From Actinomycetota bacterium (GTDB lineage Bacteria; Actinomycetota; Humimicrobiia; Humimicrobiales; Humimicrobiaceae): a stretch of DNA of 8,707 nucleotides. The DNA lies in NCBI GenBank assembly GCA_023380915.1, contig JAMCSM010000066.1, forward strand, positions 1-8,707, read 5' to 3'. The notes below the pieces were generated by a model. The model saw nothing but the letters and a program-made list of their open reading frames with translations. It was not told the origin of the DNA and searched no databases. How positions within the stretch are numbered: the first letter of the stretch is position 1; every line of letters begins with the position of its first letter. The translations under genes were made by a program, and so were the position numbers. This document shows, piece after piece, positions 1 to 6,616 of this stretch.

Positions 1-9
1 GGGTATACT

Positions 10-1707
10 TTGAAAAGTGATATTGAGATCGCACAAGCCGCAAAAATGAAAAACATAAAAGAAATAGCAGAATCGATTGGAATTGATGAAAAATATCTTG
101 AACTTTATGGCAATTACAAGGCAAAAGTCCAGCTGGACATTCTTGAAGAATTAAAGGATAGGCCTGACGGGAAGTATATCGATGTAACAGCAATTACACC
201 CACACCTCTTGGAGAAGGTAAGACAGTAACCACCATTGGATTGAGCCAGGCATTAAATAAGATCGGCAAAAAAACCATAACATGCATAAGACAGCCTTCC
301 CTTGGACCAGTATTTGGAATAAAAGGCGGCGCTGCCGGCGGCGGTTTCTCTCAGGTTCTTCCAATGGAAGATTTCAATCTTCACCTGACAGGTGATATAC
401 ATGCAGTAGGCATTGCACATAATCTGCTCGCAGCATTTCTCGATACACACCTTATGAAGGGAAATGAATTAAATATAGATCCCTTTAGCATTACCCTCAA
501 TAGAGCAGTCGATGTAAGCGACAGAGTTCTAAGAAATATAATAGTCGGCCTGGGCGGCCCCCAGAATGGTTTGCCGCGTGAAACGGGTTATGACATTACT
601 GTTGCATCTGAAGTTATGGCAATACTTGCCCTGACAACAAGCCTTAAAGATTTAAGGCAGAGGCTTGCAAGAATGGTAGTTGGTACAACAAATGATGGAA
701 AGGCTGTTACAGCCGAAGATTTGAAATGTGCAGGTGCAATGACGGTTCTTTTAAAAGATGCCATAAAGCCAAACCTCCTCCAAACACTTGAACATGGCGC
801 ATGTTTTGTTCACGCAGGCCCATTTGCAAATATAGCGCATGGTAACAGCTCAATCCTTGCCGACCAGATGGCAATAAAACTTGGAGAATATGTGGTTACA
901 GAAAGCGGATTTGGAGCCGATATGGGTGCTGAAAAATTCATGGATATTAAGTGCCGCTACAGCGGTCTGAAGCCTGATGCTGTAGTAATTGTCTGCACGG
1001 TCAGGGCCCTCAAGATGCACGGCGGCGGATTCCAGTTCATTCCCGGACAGCCAGTTGATAAGGAACTTATGGAAAAACCAAATATCTCTGCAGTTTTAAA
1101 AGGCTGCGAAAATCTTGAGAAGATGATTGAAAACATGAAAATGTTTGGAGTCCAGGTTGTAGTTGCAGTAAACAATTTTGATTCTGATACAAAAGATGAA
1201 ATTGAAGCAATAAGGGAAAGGGCAAAAGCAGCAGGTGCAGAGGATGCCATAGTAAGCCGGGTTTGGCTTAAAGGCGGAGAAGGCGGCAGGGAACTTGCTG
1301 AGGCAGTTGTTAAAGCTGCAGAAAAACCGTCTGATTTCCAGTTCCTTTATCCTCTTGAATGGCCAATTAAGAAAAAGATTGAAACGATAGCCACAAAAAT
1401 TTATGGTGCTGACGGAGTAGATTATCTTCCGATGGCTGAAAGCAAAATTGCCCTTTATACAAAACAGGGATTTGACAAGCTTCCTATCTGCATGGCAAAA
1501 ACCCATCTTTCATTAAGCCATGACCCAAATATGAAGGGAAGACCAAGAGGTTACAGGATACCTATAAGAGATGTCAGGGCTTCAGTTGGTGCAGGTTTCT
1601 TATATCCGCTTCTTGGAGAAATGAGGACGATGCCGGGATTGCCTAAAGTACCTGCCGGCACAAAAGTTGATATTGATGAAAAAGGAAATATAGTTGGCTT
1701 ATTTTAA
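10..1707 (+). CDS. fhs: Formate-tetrahydrofolate ligase (10-formyl-THF synthetase)
   Basis: Cytoplasmic enzyme that joins formate to tetrahydrofolate using ATP, giving 10-formyl-THF. It is the entry step of the methyl branch of the Wood-Ljungdahl pathway and a source of C1 units for purines. The 565 residues are close to the family's usual length of about 556-560. Visible signatures are the P-loop TPLGEGKT (65-72), Arg95 in the RQPSLGP segment that corresponds to the formyl-phosphate-binding Arg, the FGIKGGAAGGGF block (103-114, with F where Tyr is common), and VRALKMHGG further on. The start is TTG at 10, giving the typical MKSDIEIAQ beginning. Only nine bases lie upstream, so the ribosome binding site is seen at best in part (GGG at 1-3). 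folD follows after 111 bases on the same strand and uses the product. Identification is secure. Confidence 0.98.
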   Translation: MKSDIEIAQAAKMKNIKEIAESIGIDEKYLELYGNYKAKVQLDILEELKDRPDGKYIDVTAITPTPLGEGKTVTTIGLSQALNKIGKKTITCIRQPSLGPVFGIKGGAAGGGFSQVLPMEDFNLHLTGDIHAVGIAHNLLAAFLDTHLMKGNELNIDPFSITLNRAVDVSDRVLRNIIVGLGGPQNGLPRETGYDITVASEVMAILALTTSLKDLRQRLARMVVGTTNDGKAVTAEDLKCAGAMTVLLKDAIKPNLLQTLEHGACFVHAGPFANIAHGNSSILADQMAIKLGEYVVTESGFGADMGAEKFMDIKCRYSGLKPDAVVIVCTVRALKMHGGGFQFIPGQPVDKELMEKPNISAVLKGCENLEKMIENMKMFGVQVVVAVNNFDSDTKDEIEAIRERAKAAGAEDAIVSRVWLKGGEGGRELAEAVVKAAEKPSDFQFLYPLEWPIKKKIETIATKIYGADGVDYLPMAESKIALYTKQGFDKLPICMAKTHLSLSHDPNMKGRPRGYRIPIRDVRASVGAGFLYPLLGEMRTMPGLPKVPAGTKVDIDEKGNIVGLF

Positions 1708-1731
1708 AGTCATTTAAGATATTCCGACAAT

Positions 1732-1763
1732 TAAAATAATTTTTATTATTTTATAAATTTTTT
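1732..1763 (+). terminator. Possible weak A/T-only terminator between fhs and folD
   Basis: A perfect 9-bp inverted repeat (TAAAATAAT at 1732-1740, loop TTTT, ATTATTTTA at 1745-1753) is followed by a T6 run at 1758-1763. The stem has no G-C pairs, so any termination is probably partial. It could attenuate read-through from fhs into folD or be a chance product of the A+T-rich gap. Confidence 0.3.
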
Positions 1764-1818
1764 CATATTTCTAATTTTATTGATATTTATTAAAAAATAA
1801 TATTAAGGGGTAGCTAAA

Positions 1819-2733
1819 ATGGCTGAATTGATTGATGGAAATAAAATTTCTGCAGATATTAAAAATGAAATAAAGCAGGAAACATCAGAGCTTATAAGAA
1901 CAAAAGGGGTAAAACCAGGGCTGGCTGTAATTCTAGTAGGAGAAAATCCTGCATCAAAAGTTTATGTGGCTAATAAGGAAAAAGGCTGCAATGAAGTAGG
2001 TTTTGCTTCTGAAACTATTAAAATGCCTGATACTTCTTCAACTGAAGATGTCCTTGTACAAATAGACAGGTTAAATAAGAGAAATGATGTTCATGGGCTT
2101 CTGGTTCAGCTTCCTCTCCCTCCCCAAATAGATAAAAACAAGGTACTTGAAGCTATTCTTGTTGAAAAGGATGTTGATGGATTCCATCCTGTAAATATGG
2201 GCAGGCTCGTAGCCCAGCAGGAATGTCTTCTACCGGCAACAGCTTCCGGAATCATTGAGATGCTGAAGAGGGAAAAGATAACCATGAAGGGCGCAAATGC
2301 AACAATGGTCGGCCACAGCGAAATAGTTGGAAAACCATGTACGCTGCTGCTTTTAAACGAATGGGCAACAGTTACCATATGCCATATAGAAACAAGAAAT
2401 CTGAAAATGCACACTATCGATGCTGATATTTTGATTGTTGCAACCGGGGTGCCCTATCTTATTAAAGGTGATATGGTTAAAGAAGGTGCAGTTGTAATAG
2501 ACGTAGGTATAAATAAAATTACACCCGATAAGGCTAGTCCGGAATTGCTTCAGTGGCGAAAAGCTGACTTTGATACAAAAGGTTCGACTCTTATCGGTGA
2601 TGTGGATTTCCTGAAAGTTGAGCCAAAAGCAAGCTACATTACACCTGTACCTGGCGGTGTTGGAGTGATGACTGTTACAATGCTCCTGGCTAATACTTTA
2701 AAAGCTGCCAAACGTATTGCTGGCATTAAGTAG
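1819..2733 (+). CDS. folD: Methylenetetrahydrofolate dehydrogenase / methenyl-THF cyclohydrolase
   Basis: Bifunctional cytoplasmic enzyme linking 10-formyl-THF and 5,10-methylene-THF through methenyl-THF, the step after Fhs. The 304 residues are slightly longer than typical FolD (about 285-295). The N-terminal catalytic domain has the YxxxK pair (Tyr49, Lys53), VQLPLP with Gln97, and KDVDGFHPVN with Asp120. The Rossmann domain has VGHSEIVGKP (164-173), ATVTICHIET and GAVVIDVGIN, and the C-terminus has PGGVGVMTVTMLL. Two oddities stand out: the usual PCTP.G motif reads PATASG (139-144), and the GRS/GAS nucleotide-site motif reads GHS (165-167). The second change might alter NAD versus NADP preference, which is inference. 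A strong ribosome binding site, AAGGGG at 1805-1810, lies 8 bases before the ATG. Confidence 0.96.
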   Translation: MAELIDGNKISADIKNEIKQETSELIRTKGVKPGLAVILVGENPASKVYVANKEKGCNEVGFASETIKMPDTSSTEDVLVQIDRLNKRNDVHGLLVQLPLPPQIDKNKVLEAILVEKDVDGFHPVNMGRLVAQQECLLPATASGIIEMLKREKITMKGANATMVGHSEIVGKPCTLLLLNEWATVTICHIETRNLKMHTIDADILIVATGVPYLIKGDMVKEGAVVIDVGINKITPDKASPELLQWRKADFDTKGSTLIGDVDFLKVEPKASYITPVPGGVGVMTVTMLLANTLKAAKRIAGIK

Positions 2734-2748
2734 TAATTTATATCAAAA

Positions 2749-2777
2749 AAGACAAAAAAAAAGAAAAATAGTATAAT
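2749..2777 (+). promoter_or_regulatory. Candidate sigma-70 promoter before the vertex-protein genes
   Basis: A perfect -10 hexamer TATAAT (2772-2777) lies 17 bp after AAGACA (2749-2754), which matches 4 of 6 bases of the -35 consensus. It sits in the 71-base gap between folD and the first EutN-like gene, so the microcompartment genes could be transcribed separately. A chance hexamer in A+T-rich DNA is possible. Confidence 0.35.
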
Positions 2778-2804
2778 CCTTAAAGTAATGGGAAAATAAT
2801 AAAA

Positions 2805-3095
2805 ATGTTTTACGCAAAAGTCATAGGCAATATAGTTTCAACTATTAAATATAAAGGGCTTATAGGCAAAAAGCTCCAGATAATCCAGCCCGTCAGTATG
2901 GAAACCGGTAAGAATGCAGGAAGTTTCCTGGTAGCTCTTGATGCAACTGATTCAGGTATTGGTGATTTTGTAGGATTTGAAGATGGCATGGAAGCTACAT
3001 GGGCTTTTGAAAGTAACGATGTTCCAACCGACGCAACAATAGTATCAATAATCGAGACTGTAAATTTCGAAAAGAAAAAACAGGAAAAGATATAA
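2805..3095 (+). CDS. EutN/CcmL-family microcompartment vertex protein (divergent copy)
   Basis: Bacterial microcompartment vertex (BMC-P) protein; members form pentamers that cap the corners of the polyhedral shell. The 96 residues fit the family size of about 85-100. Recognisable elements are the N-terminal strand AKVIGNIVSTIKYKGLIGKK, the KLQIIQP strand and LVALDATDSGIGD (about residues 43-55), which corresponds to the family's VAVDxxGAGxGE stretch. It is the more divergent of the two copies here: the usual GSSAR segment reads EDGMEATW. The C-terminus is lysine-rich. The ribosome binding site is weak (a GGGA about 10 bases upstream). Family assignment is secure; the cargo of the shell is unknown because no signature enzyme is visible. 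A candidate promoter lies directly upstream. Confidence 0.88.
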   Translation: MFYAKVIGNIVSTIKYKGLIGKKLQIIQPVSMETGKNAGSFLVALDATDSGIGDFVGFEDGMEATWAFESNDVPTDATIVSIIETVNFEKKKQEKI

Positions 3096-3203
3096 ATATA
3101 AAACGGAAATCCGGAAAAAAGATATTAAATTTAAAAATTGATGAAATAAAAATCACCCGCAAAAATAAGATAATTACAATTAAAAAAACAGGAGAAACAC
3201 TTA

Positions 3204-3482
3204 ATGATATTAGGCCAGGTAGTAGGAAATATAGTGTCTACGCAAAAAGATAAAAGTCTTGTAAGCAAAAAACTTTTAATAGTCAAATCTATTGACCTTG
3301 AAGGTAAAATACTTGATCCCTTTGTAGTTGCTGTTGATATAATTGGTGTAGGTATTGGTGAGAAAGTCCTTGTTGTGAATGGAAGTTCTGCCAGACAAAC
3401 AGATGAGACAAGAGATAAAAGCATTGATTCTGTAATTGTTGCAAAAGTAGACAGTTACCAGGTTGAAAATAAAAATTATTAA
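3204..3482 (+). CDS. EutN/CcmL-family microcompartment vertex protein (canonical copy)
   Basis: Second BMC-P pentamer protein, 92 residues. It carries the family features in order: GQVVGNIVSTQKDKSLVSKK, KLLIVKSIDLEG, FVVAVDIIGVGIGEKVLVV and GSSARQT. The GIGE and GSSAR motifs are the canonical forms, so this is probably the standard corner-capping protein, while the preceding gene may be a specialised paralogue; the difference in role is inference. AGGAG at 3190-3194 sits 9 bases before the ATG. The gene lies 108 bases after the first copy on the same strand, and its TAA shares two bases with the stop codon of the convergent hydrolase. No BMC-H hexamer gene, aldehyde dehydrogenase or other lumen enzyme is present in the window, so the rest of the shell must be encoded elsewhere. 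Confidence 0.92.
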   Translation: MILGQVVGNIVSTQKDKSLVSKKLLIVKSIDLEGKILDPFVVAVDIIGVGIGEKVLVVNGSSARQTDETRDKSIDSVIVAKVDSYQVENKNY

Positions 3483-4510
3483 GCTTTTTTCAAAGTAACT
3501 GAAGACAGGAAAAAATCATAAACCAATTGCCGGACTTTTTTACTCCTCAGGATTGCAGTTGTATGAAAATTATTCAGCCAGTATATTTTAGGGCAGCCAA
3601 TCTCGTGGCACAATTGAAGGGCAGATTCTTTATTGAAAATAACATCAAATCTGGAATTTATCATAATAACTTTGCGCGGAATAATTTTATGGCCAAAAGT
3701 TACAGGATCACATAGGAACCATTTTTGGGCTATAAATTTTTTAAGTTCAGGATAATCTTCCATTTCGCTGTCTATAGAAATTGGATTTATTTTTTTAAAA
3801 GCATCGATAAATTCTGGTAATGATGAATAGAATTCTTTTGCCTGTGTTCTGGTAATTTTTTCCCTCTTTACAACATTTCCTTTTAACATCATGGAAGCAA
3901 CTCCATTCCAGTAAATCTCATCCCAGTTGCCTCCGCAAATCAGGAAAGCACCTCTTTCAATTCTCTTATCCCAGGCCATTGCTATTGCTGAAACAATGCC
4001 CCCAAGGCTCATTCCGCATATGGAAAAGCTGAAGTTGCTTTCAGGAAAAATTTGATCAATAATTTTAATTGCTTTTTTGATATCAAGTACAGCCTGGTTA
4101 AAAAATTCCAGCGTACCGGCATCATCATTACTCATCAGCTTCTGGCCGCTTGTCTGGCCAGCCGGAGTTCTGTAAAGGTGGTAAGGAAGATTTATAAAAA
4201 GACATGAAATGTCATTTTGAAGGGCGTCATTAATAAAGCAATAATAATTTTTAAGCCAGTTGACTTTGCTATTGAATCCATGAACTAAAATCATCAAATG
4301 AGCAGGAGTTTTGCCATGATCCGGCATTTTTTTGTCAGGTGCAAGAAAAAGCTCAGAATAAACAACATCATTTTCCTTAATGTTTGTCCTTACAGGGGAA
4401 TCAAATGTGAGTATAAATTTTCTTATGTTTTTTTTATTCAAAAACTTGACAGATGATTCCCTTAGAATGAAATTTTCTTTTGCTGCAGGACAGTAATTGT
4501 AAAGTTCCAT
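3479..4510 (-). CDS. Alpha/beta hydrolase-fold protein
   Basis: A 343-residue predicted serine hydrolase. The fold is shown by LMILVHGF (71-79, His77-Gly78 forming the oxyanion-hole strand end), the nucleophile elbow GMSLGG around Ser168, a plausible acid Asp289 in NSRFDVIF, and the base His316 in NNFHTTAIL near the C-terminus. Spacing and order fit a complete catalytic triad. The segment NLPYHLYRTPAGQTSGQ followed by QAVLDIKKAI recalls a group of bacterial hydrolases related to the ABHD18-like family, a recollection not checked by a search. No signal peptide or membrane segment is seen, so it is probably cytoplasmic. The ATG at 4508-4510 has only a poor upstream GAAAG. It converges on the second vertex gene with overlapping stop codons. 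Substrate is unknown. Confidence 0.88.
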   Translation of the reverse strand: MELYNYCPAAKENFILRESSVKFLNKKNIRKFILTFDSPVRTNIKENDVVYSELFLAPDKKMPDHGKTPAHLMILVHGFNSKVNWLKNYYCFINDALQNDISCLFINLPYHLYRTPAGQTSGQKLMSNDDAGTLEFFNQAVLDIKKAIKIIDQIFPESNFSFSICGMSLGGIVSAIAMAWDKRIERGAFLICGGNWDEIYWNGVASMMLKGNVVKREKITRTQAKEFYSSLPEFIDAFKKINPISIDSEMEDYPELKKFIAQKWFLCDPVTFGHKIIPRKVIMINSRFDVIFNKESALQLCHEIGCPKIYWLNNFHTTAILRSKKVRQLVYDFFLSSVTLKKA

Positions 4511-4783
4511 TTTAAAAGACTTTCAATATTTTTAGCTGAATAAAATTTATTATTTATTGATTTTCATTCTATACATTTATTATTACTGGTCTCTAAAAAA
4601 CTCTTGTTCCTATTCCTGGACCATCATAGAGTGAAAATCTCTTTATATTCTCCAAAATTATTTTACCATAATTTGATTTTTTTGGTTTTTGCAGGCTGAC
4701 AAAATATTTGAAAAAAGATATTTTTAAGAAGACCGTCTCAAATTTTTGTTTTTAAGCCCCGTAACCAGTAAAATAATTGTAAG
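4511..4783. other. Intergenic gap between hydrolase and toxin-antitoxin operon
   Basis: This A+T-rich gap separates divergently transcribed units. It holds the glycyl-radical-activase-like relic described separately, and must also carry the hydrolase promoter on the minus strand. No convincing -35/-10 pair for that promoter could be picked out. No RNA gene or terminator is visible. Confidence 0.5.
4593..4667 (-). pseudogene. N-terminal relic of a glycyl-radical-enzyme activase (PflA-like radical SAM)
   Basis: On the minus strand, one frame reads NIKRFSLYDGPGIGTRVF and then stops at TAG (4593-4595). This closely follows the N-terminal signature of glycyl-radical-enzyme activating proteins, remembered as [22 protein letters not shown]. 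A +1 shift in the T6 run at the stop would continue with LET. The CxxxCxxC cluster that binds the [4Fe-4S] centre should follow but is absent, and the hydrolase gene begins about 80 bases later. There is no in-frame ATG. It is therefore a non-functional fragment, left by deletion or decay. The link to the nearby microcompartment genes is suggestive, since many glycyl-radical enzymes and their activases sit in such loci, but unproven. Confidence 0.6.
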
Positions 4784-4812
4784 TTGCAATGTAGCTATAT
4801 TTTATTTATAAT
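4784..4812 (+). promoter_or_regulatory. Promoter of the toxin-antitoxin operon
   Basis: TTGCAA (4784-4789, 4 of 6 consensus bases) and a perfect TATAAT (4807-4812) are separated by exactly 17 bp. Transcription would start near 4819, leaving a leader of only about 18-27 bases before the antitoxin start. The promoter is embedded in an inverted repeat. Confidence 0.7.
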
Positions 4813-4823
4813 ATAGCTACATT
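4788..4823. promoter_or_regulatory. Inverted-repeat operator over the toxin-antitoxin promoter
   Basis: A perfect 13-bp inverted repeat (AATGTAGCTATAT at 4788-4800 and ATATAGCTACATT at 4811-4823) is separated by 10 bp. It covers the spacer and -10 of the promoter. Each arm contains the small palindrome TAGCTA, so each could bind an antitoxin dimer. Autorepression by antitoxin or by the toxin-antitoxin complex is the known mode for this class; binding here is inferred from position. Confidence 0.7.
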
Positions 4824-4836
4824 AATTTTTTAAGTA

Positions 4837-5115
4837 ATGATTTTTATGCTGCGGGTTGGAATAAGAGAATTAAAAAATAAATTAAGCCGTTATCTAAAAA
4901 AGGTCAAAGAAGGTGAAGTTTTGATAATAACCGACAGAAATAGAGATATGGCATTGATACAGCCACTGGATTTTTCAAGTTATAAAGAAATTCATGAATT
5001 GATTAAGGAAGGTAGCGCTGCATGGAATAGCGGCAAGCCTGTAAACATCAGTACACCGGTTCAGGTAAAAACAGGAAAATCTATTTCTGAAATTGTCATA
5101 AAGGACAGAAGATGA
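4837..5115 (+). CDS. Phd/YefM-VapB-type antitoxin
   Basis: DNA-binding antitoxin that should neutralise the VapC toxin encoded next and repress the operon. The N-terminal half VGIRELKNKLSRYLKKVKEG followed by EVLIITDRNRDMALIQPL is the Phd/prevent-host-death dimerisation and DNA-binding fold. The C-terminal half, with WNSGKPVNISTPVQVK and SISEIVIKDRR, matches the toxin-wrapping tail of VapB proteins that pair with PIN toxins. Two starts are possible, ATG at 4837 (92 residues) or ATG at 4846 (89 residues, MLRVGIREL). The second resembles family N-termini better, but neither has a clear ribosome binding site and the predicted leader is very short. The stop overlaps the toxin start by 4 bases (ATGA), indicating translational coupling. 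Confidence 0.92.
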   Translation: MIFMLRVGIRELKNKLSRYLKKVKEGEVLIITDRNRDMALIQPLDFSSYKEIHELIKEGSAAWNSGKPVNISTPVQVKTGKSISEIVIKDRR

Positions 5116-5534
5116 TTTGTTATCTTGATACCAGTGCTCTGGTCAAATTATATGTTAATGAATCTGATACTGAGAAAGTTTTTAATACTGTAAATAAATC
5201 CAGGATATCAGCTACTTCCATTGTTGCATATGCTGAAGCAAGGGCGGCATTTTCAAGAGGATTTCATGAAAAAATATTATCAGGAAAAGACTATTACAAA
5301 TGTATTTCCAATTTCAGAAGCGACTGGAATAATTATCTTATTATAAATATTGATAACCTGCTTATATTATTAGCCGGAGATTTGGCTGAAAAATATAACA
5401 TAAGAGGATTTGATTCAATACATCTGGCATCCGCAATAATACTGAAGCGTAAGCTAAAAGAAGAAATTATGTTTTTATGCCGGGATAAAATTTTGTTAAA
5501 AGCTGCCGGAAAAGAAGGATTTTTTATTACATAA
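5112..5534 (+). CDS. vapC: VapC-type PIN-domain ribonuclease toxin
   Basis: A 140-residue PIN-domain endoribonuclease, the toxin of the pair; VapC enzymes usually cleave tRNA or rRNA in a metal-dependent way. The acidic metal-binding residues are all present: Asp6 in YLDTSALVKLY, Glu42 in AYAEARAAF, Asp101 in RGFDSIHLASA and Asp125 in LCRDKILL. The protein is full length, so it should be active. Its ATG lies inside the end of the antitoxin gene, ensuring coupled synthesis. No terminator is visible after the stop; the next gene, for a sigma factor, is 186 bases away with its own possible -10. The target RNA cannot be told from the sequence. Confidence 0.93.
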   Translation: MICYLDTSALVKLYVNESDTEKVFNTVNKSRISATSIVAYAEARAAFSRGFHEKILSGKDYYKCISNFRSDWNNYLIINIDNLLILLAGDLAEKYNIRGFDSIHLASAIILKRKLKEEIMFLCRDKILLKAAGKEGFFIT

Positions 5535-5688
5535 GAATCTATTTTTATTATCTCAAATTTAATCCGAAGTTCATGTATCTTGTTAACTTTACAATCTTCA
5601 TCTCCGACAGTTGAAGAGTTTAAAGCAAAAAAAATTTAATTATTTTGATATGTAAATCTTACAATAAGTTTTAAGTTTAAATAAGTTT

Positions 5689-5706
5689 TATAATCAGGGG
5701 GTGGGG
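5689..5706 (+). promoter_or_regulatory. Possible -10 and ribosome-binding region of the sigma-factor operon
   Basis: TATAAT at 5689-5694 has no recognisable -35 at 16-18 bp. It is followed at once by the purine run AGGGGGTGGGG (5696-5706), the only ribosome-binding-like sequence before the sigma gene, about 14 bases from its TTG start. The close packing would give a very short leader. The rest of the gap after the toxin gene shows nothing recognisable. Confidence 0.25.
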
Positions 5707-5720
5707 TATTTCCATTCCTT

Positions 5721-6266
5721 TTGACGACTAATATAAACAGCAACATGAATAATAAAAAAGATAAATTCAGGGAAATTTATGAGGAGAACTTCGATTCCAT
5801 ATATGGATTTGTTTATTTGAGGCTTGCAGGCAGGACTTCAAATGTTGAAGATATTGTTCAGGAAATTTTTTTTGCAGCAGCAAGAGGTTTTGAAAAATTT
5901 GAAGGGAAAAGTGCTGTTAAAACCTGGATTTACGGTATTGCTAAACACAAGATAGCAGATTATTACAGGCAGGAGATACCAAAAAATAAACTTTTACAAA
6001 ATGATATATTTTCTTATAAGACAAATCCTGAAAGATCAGCAATGAGTAAGGAAAATGGAACAGAAGAATCGGTAACATGGAATCCTGAAAAAGAAAAGGT
6101 ATTAGATGTTTTGGATAAATTGTTGCCGGTTTACAGGTATTCGCTGCTTCTGAAATATATTGACGGATATAGCATTAAGGAGATAGCAAAAATATTAAAA
6201 AGAACTCCAAAGGCAGTAGACGGGATTTTACAGAGAGCAAAGATCGAGTTTAAGAAAAATTATTAA
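5721..6266 (+). CDS. ECF-type sigma-70 family RNA polymerase sigma factor
   Basis: A 181-residue alternative sigma factor with only regions 2 and 4, the ECF layout. Region 2 (about 20-85) contains YEENFDSIYGFVYLRL, NVEDIVQEIFFAAARGF and KTWIYGIAKHKIADYYR, that is the core-binding and -10-recognition helices. Region 4 (about 125-181) contains LPVYRYSLLLKYIDGYSIKEI and a helix-turn-helix ending KRTPKAVDGILQRAKIEFKK. The linker between them is charged and fairly long. The start is uncertain: TTG at 5721 is preceded by a G-rich run but with wide spacing, while ATG at 5745 (MNNKKDKF) begins closer to the conserved region but lacks a binding site. Three membrane-protein genes follow in the same direction, the usual setting for a sigma factor held by a membrane partner. 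Confidence 0.93.
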   Translation: MTTNINSNMNNKKDKFREIYEENFDSIYGFVYLRLAGRTSNVEDIVQEIFFAAARGFEKFEGKSAVKTWIYGIAKHKIADYYRQEIPKNKLLQNDIFSYKTNPERSAMSKENGTEESVTWNPEKEKVLDVLDKLLPVYRYSLLLKYIDGYSIKEIAKILKRTPKAVDGILQRAKIEFKKNY

Positions 6267-6287
6267 TTTTGTTAAGGTGATTTAAAA

Positions 6288-6614
6288 ATGGAAAATTTGA
6301 AAATGGAAAATTCTAATAAAAAAAATATGGATGATCTAAAAATTGAAAAAACAATAAAAATCCTTGAAAAAAACATTAAACCCAGGCAGGCTTACAAGGA
6401 TGAATTACTTTCAAAACTGATAAATCATCCAGGCTTGTTTGGAAATGGCATGGAAAATAGCAGGGGATATACATTCATTGAGAGGCTCATATTTGAAAAG
6501 CCATGGAAGCTGGTTTTGCCCCTTTCTCTGGCAATAACATTAATAGCCAGGTTTTCATTAGGCGGCATGTTCGATAAAATTGTCATATCATTCTTTACTT
6601 TTGGAGGAATGTAG
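6288..6614 (+). CDS. Small single-pass membrane protein, putative anti-sigma factor
   Basis: A 108-residue protein with a soluble, charged N-terminal part (1-70) and a membrane segment at about 74-93 (LVLPLSLAITLIARF), then a short hydrophobic tail (96-108). The N-terminal stretch KPRQAYKDELLSKLI resembles the PxxxFxxxLxxxL segment common in small proteins encoded after ECF sigma factors. Position, 21 bases after the sigma gene, and topology suggest an anti-sigma factor that tethers it to the membrane. No zinc-binding HxxxCxxC motif is seen, so it is not the classical ZAS type. AAGGTGA (6274-6280) lies 7 bases before the ATG. The next gene starts 2 bases after its stop. Role is inference from context; no family was recognised with certainty. 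Confidence 0.75.
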   Translation: MENLKMENSNKKNMDDLKIEKTIKILEKNIKPRQAYKDELLSKLINHPGLFGNGMENSRGYTFIERLIFEKPWKLVLPLSLAITLIARFSLGGMFDKIVISFFTFGGM

Positions 6615-6616
6615 GT

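Noticed and set aside
253..450. Minus-strand open frame inside fhs
   Set aside because: It is antisense to a highly conserved part of fhs and its translation resembles no protein; a coding shadow.
957..1506. Two overlapping minus-strand frames inside fhs
   Set aside because: Both are antisense to conserved fhs sequence, have low-complexity translations and no ribosome binding sites.
2106..2414. Minus-strand frame inside folD
   Set aside because: Antisense to the conserved folD core; no family features.
3131..3424. Minus-strand frame over the second vertex gene
   Set aside because: The plus-strand frame has clear EutN/CcmL motifs and AGGAG; the minus-strand frame has neither.
4721..4753. 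GAGACGGTC-like segment on the minus strand, reminiscent of insertion-sequence ends
   Set aside because: No partner repeat, target duplication or transposase is visible nearby, so an insertion end cannot be supported.
5535..5688. Open stretches on both strands after the toxin gene
   Set aside because: They are short, lack starts with ribosome binding sites, and match nothing recognisable.
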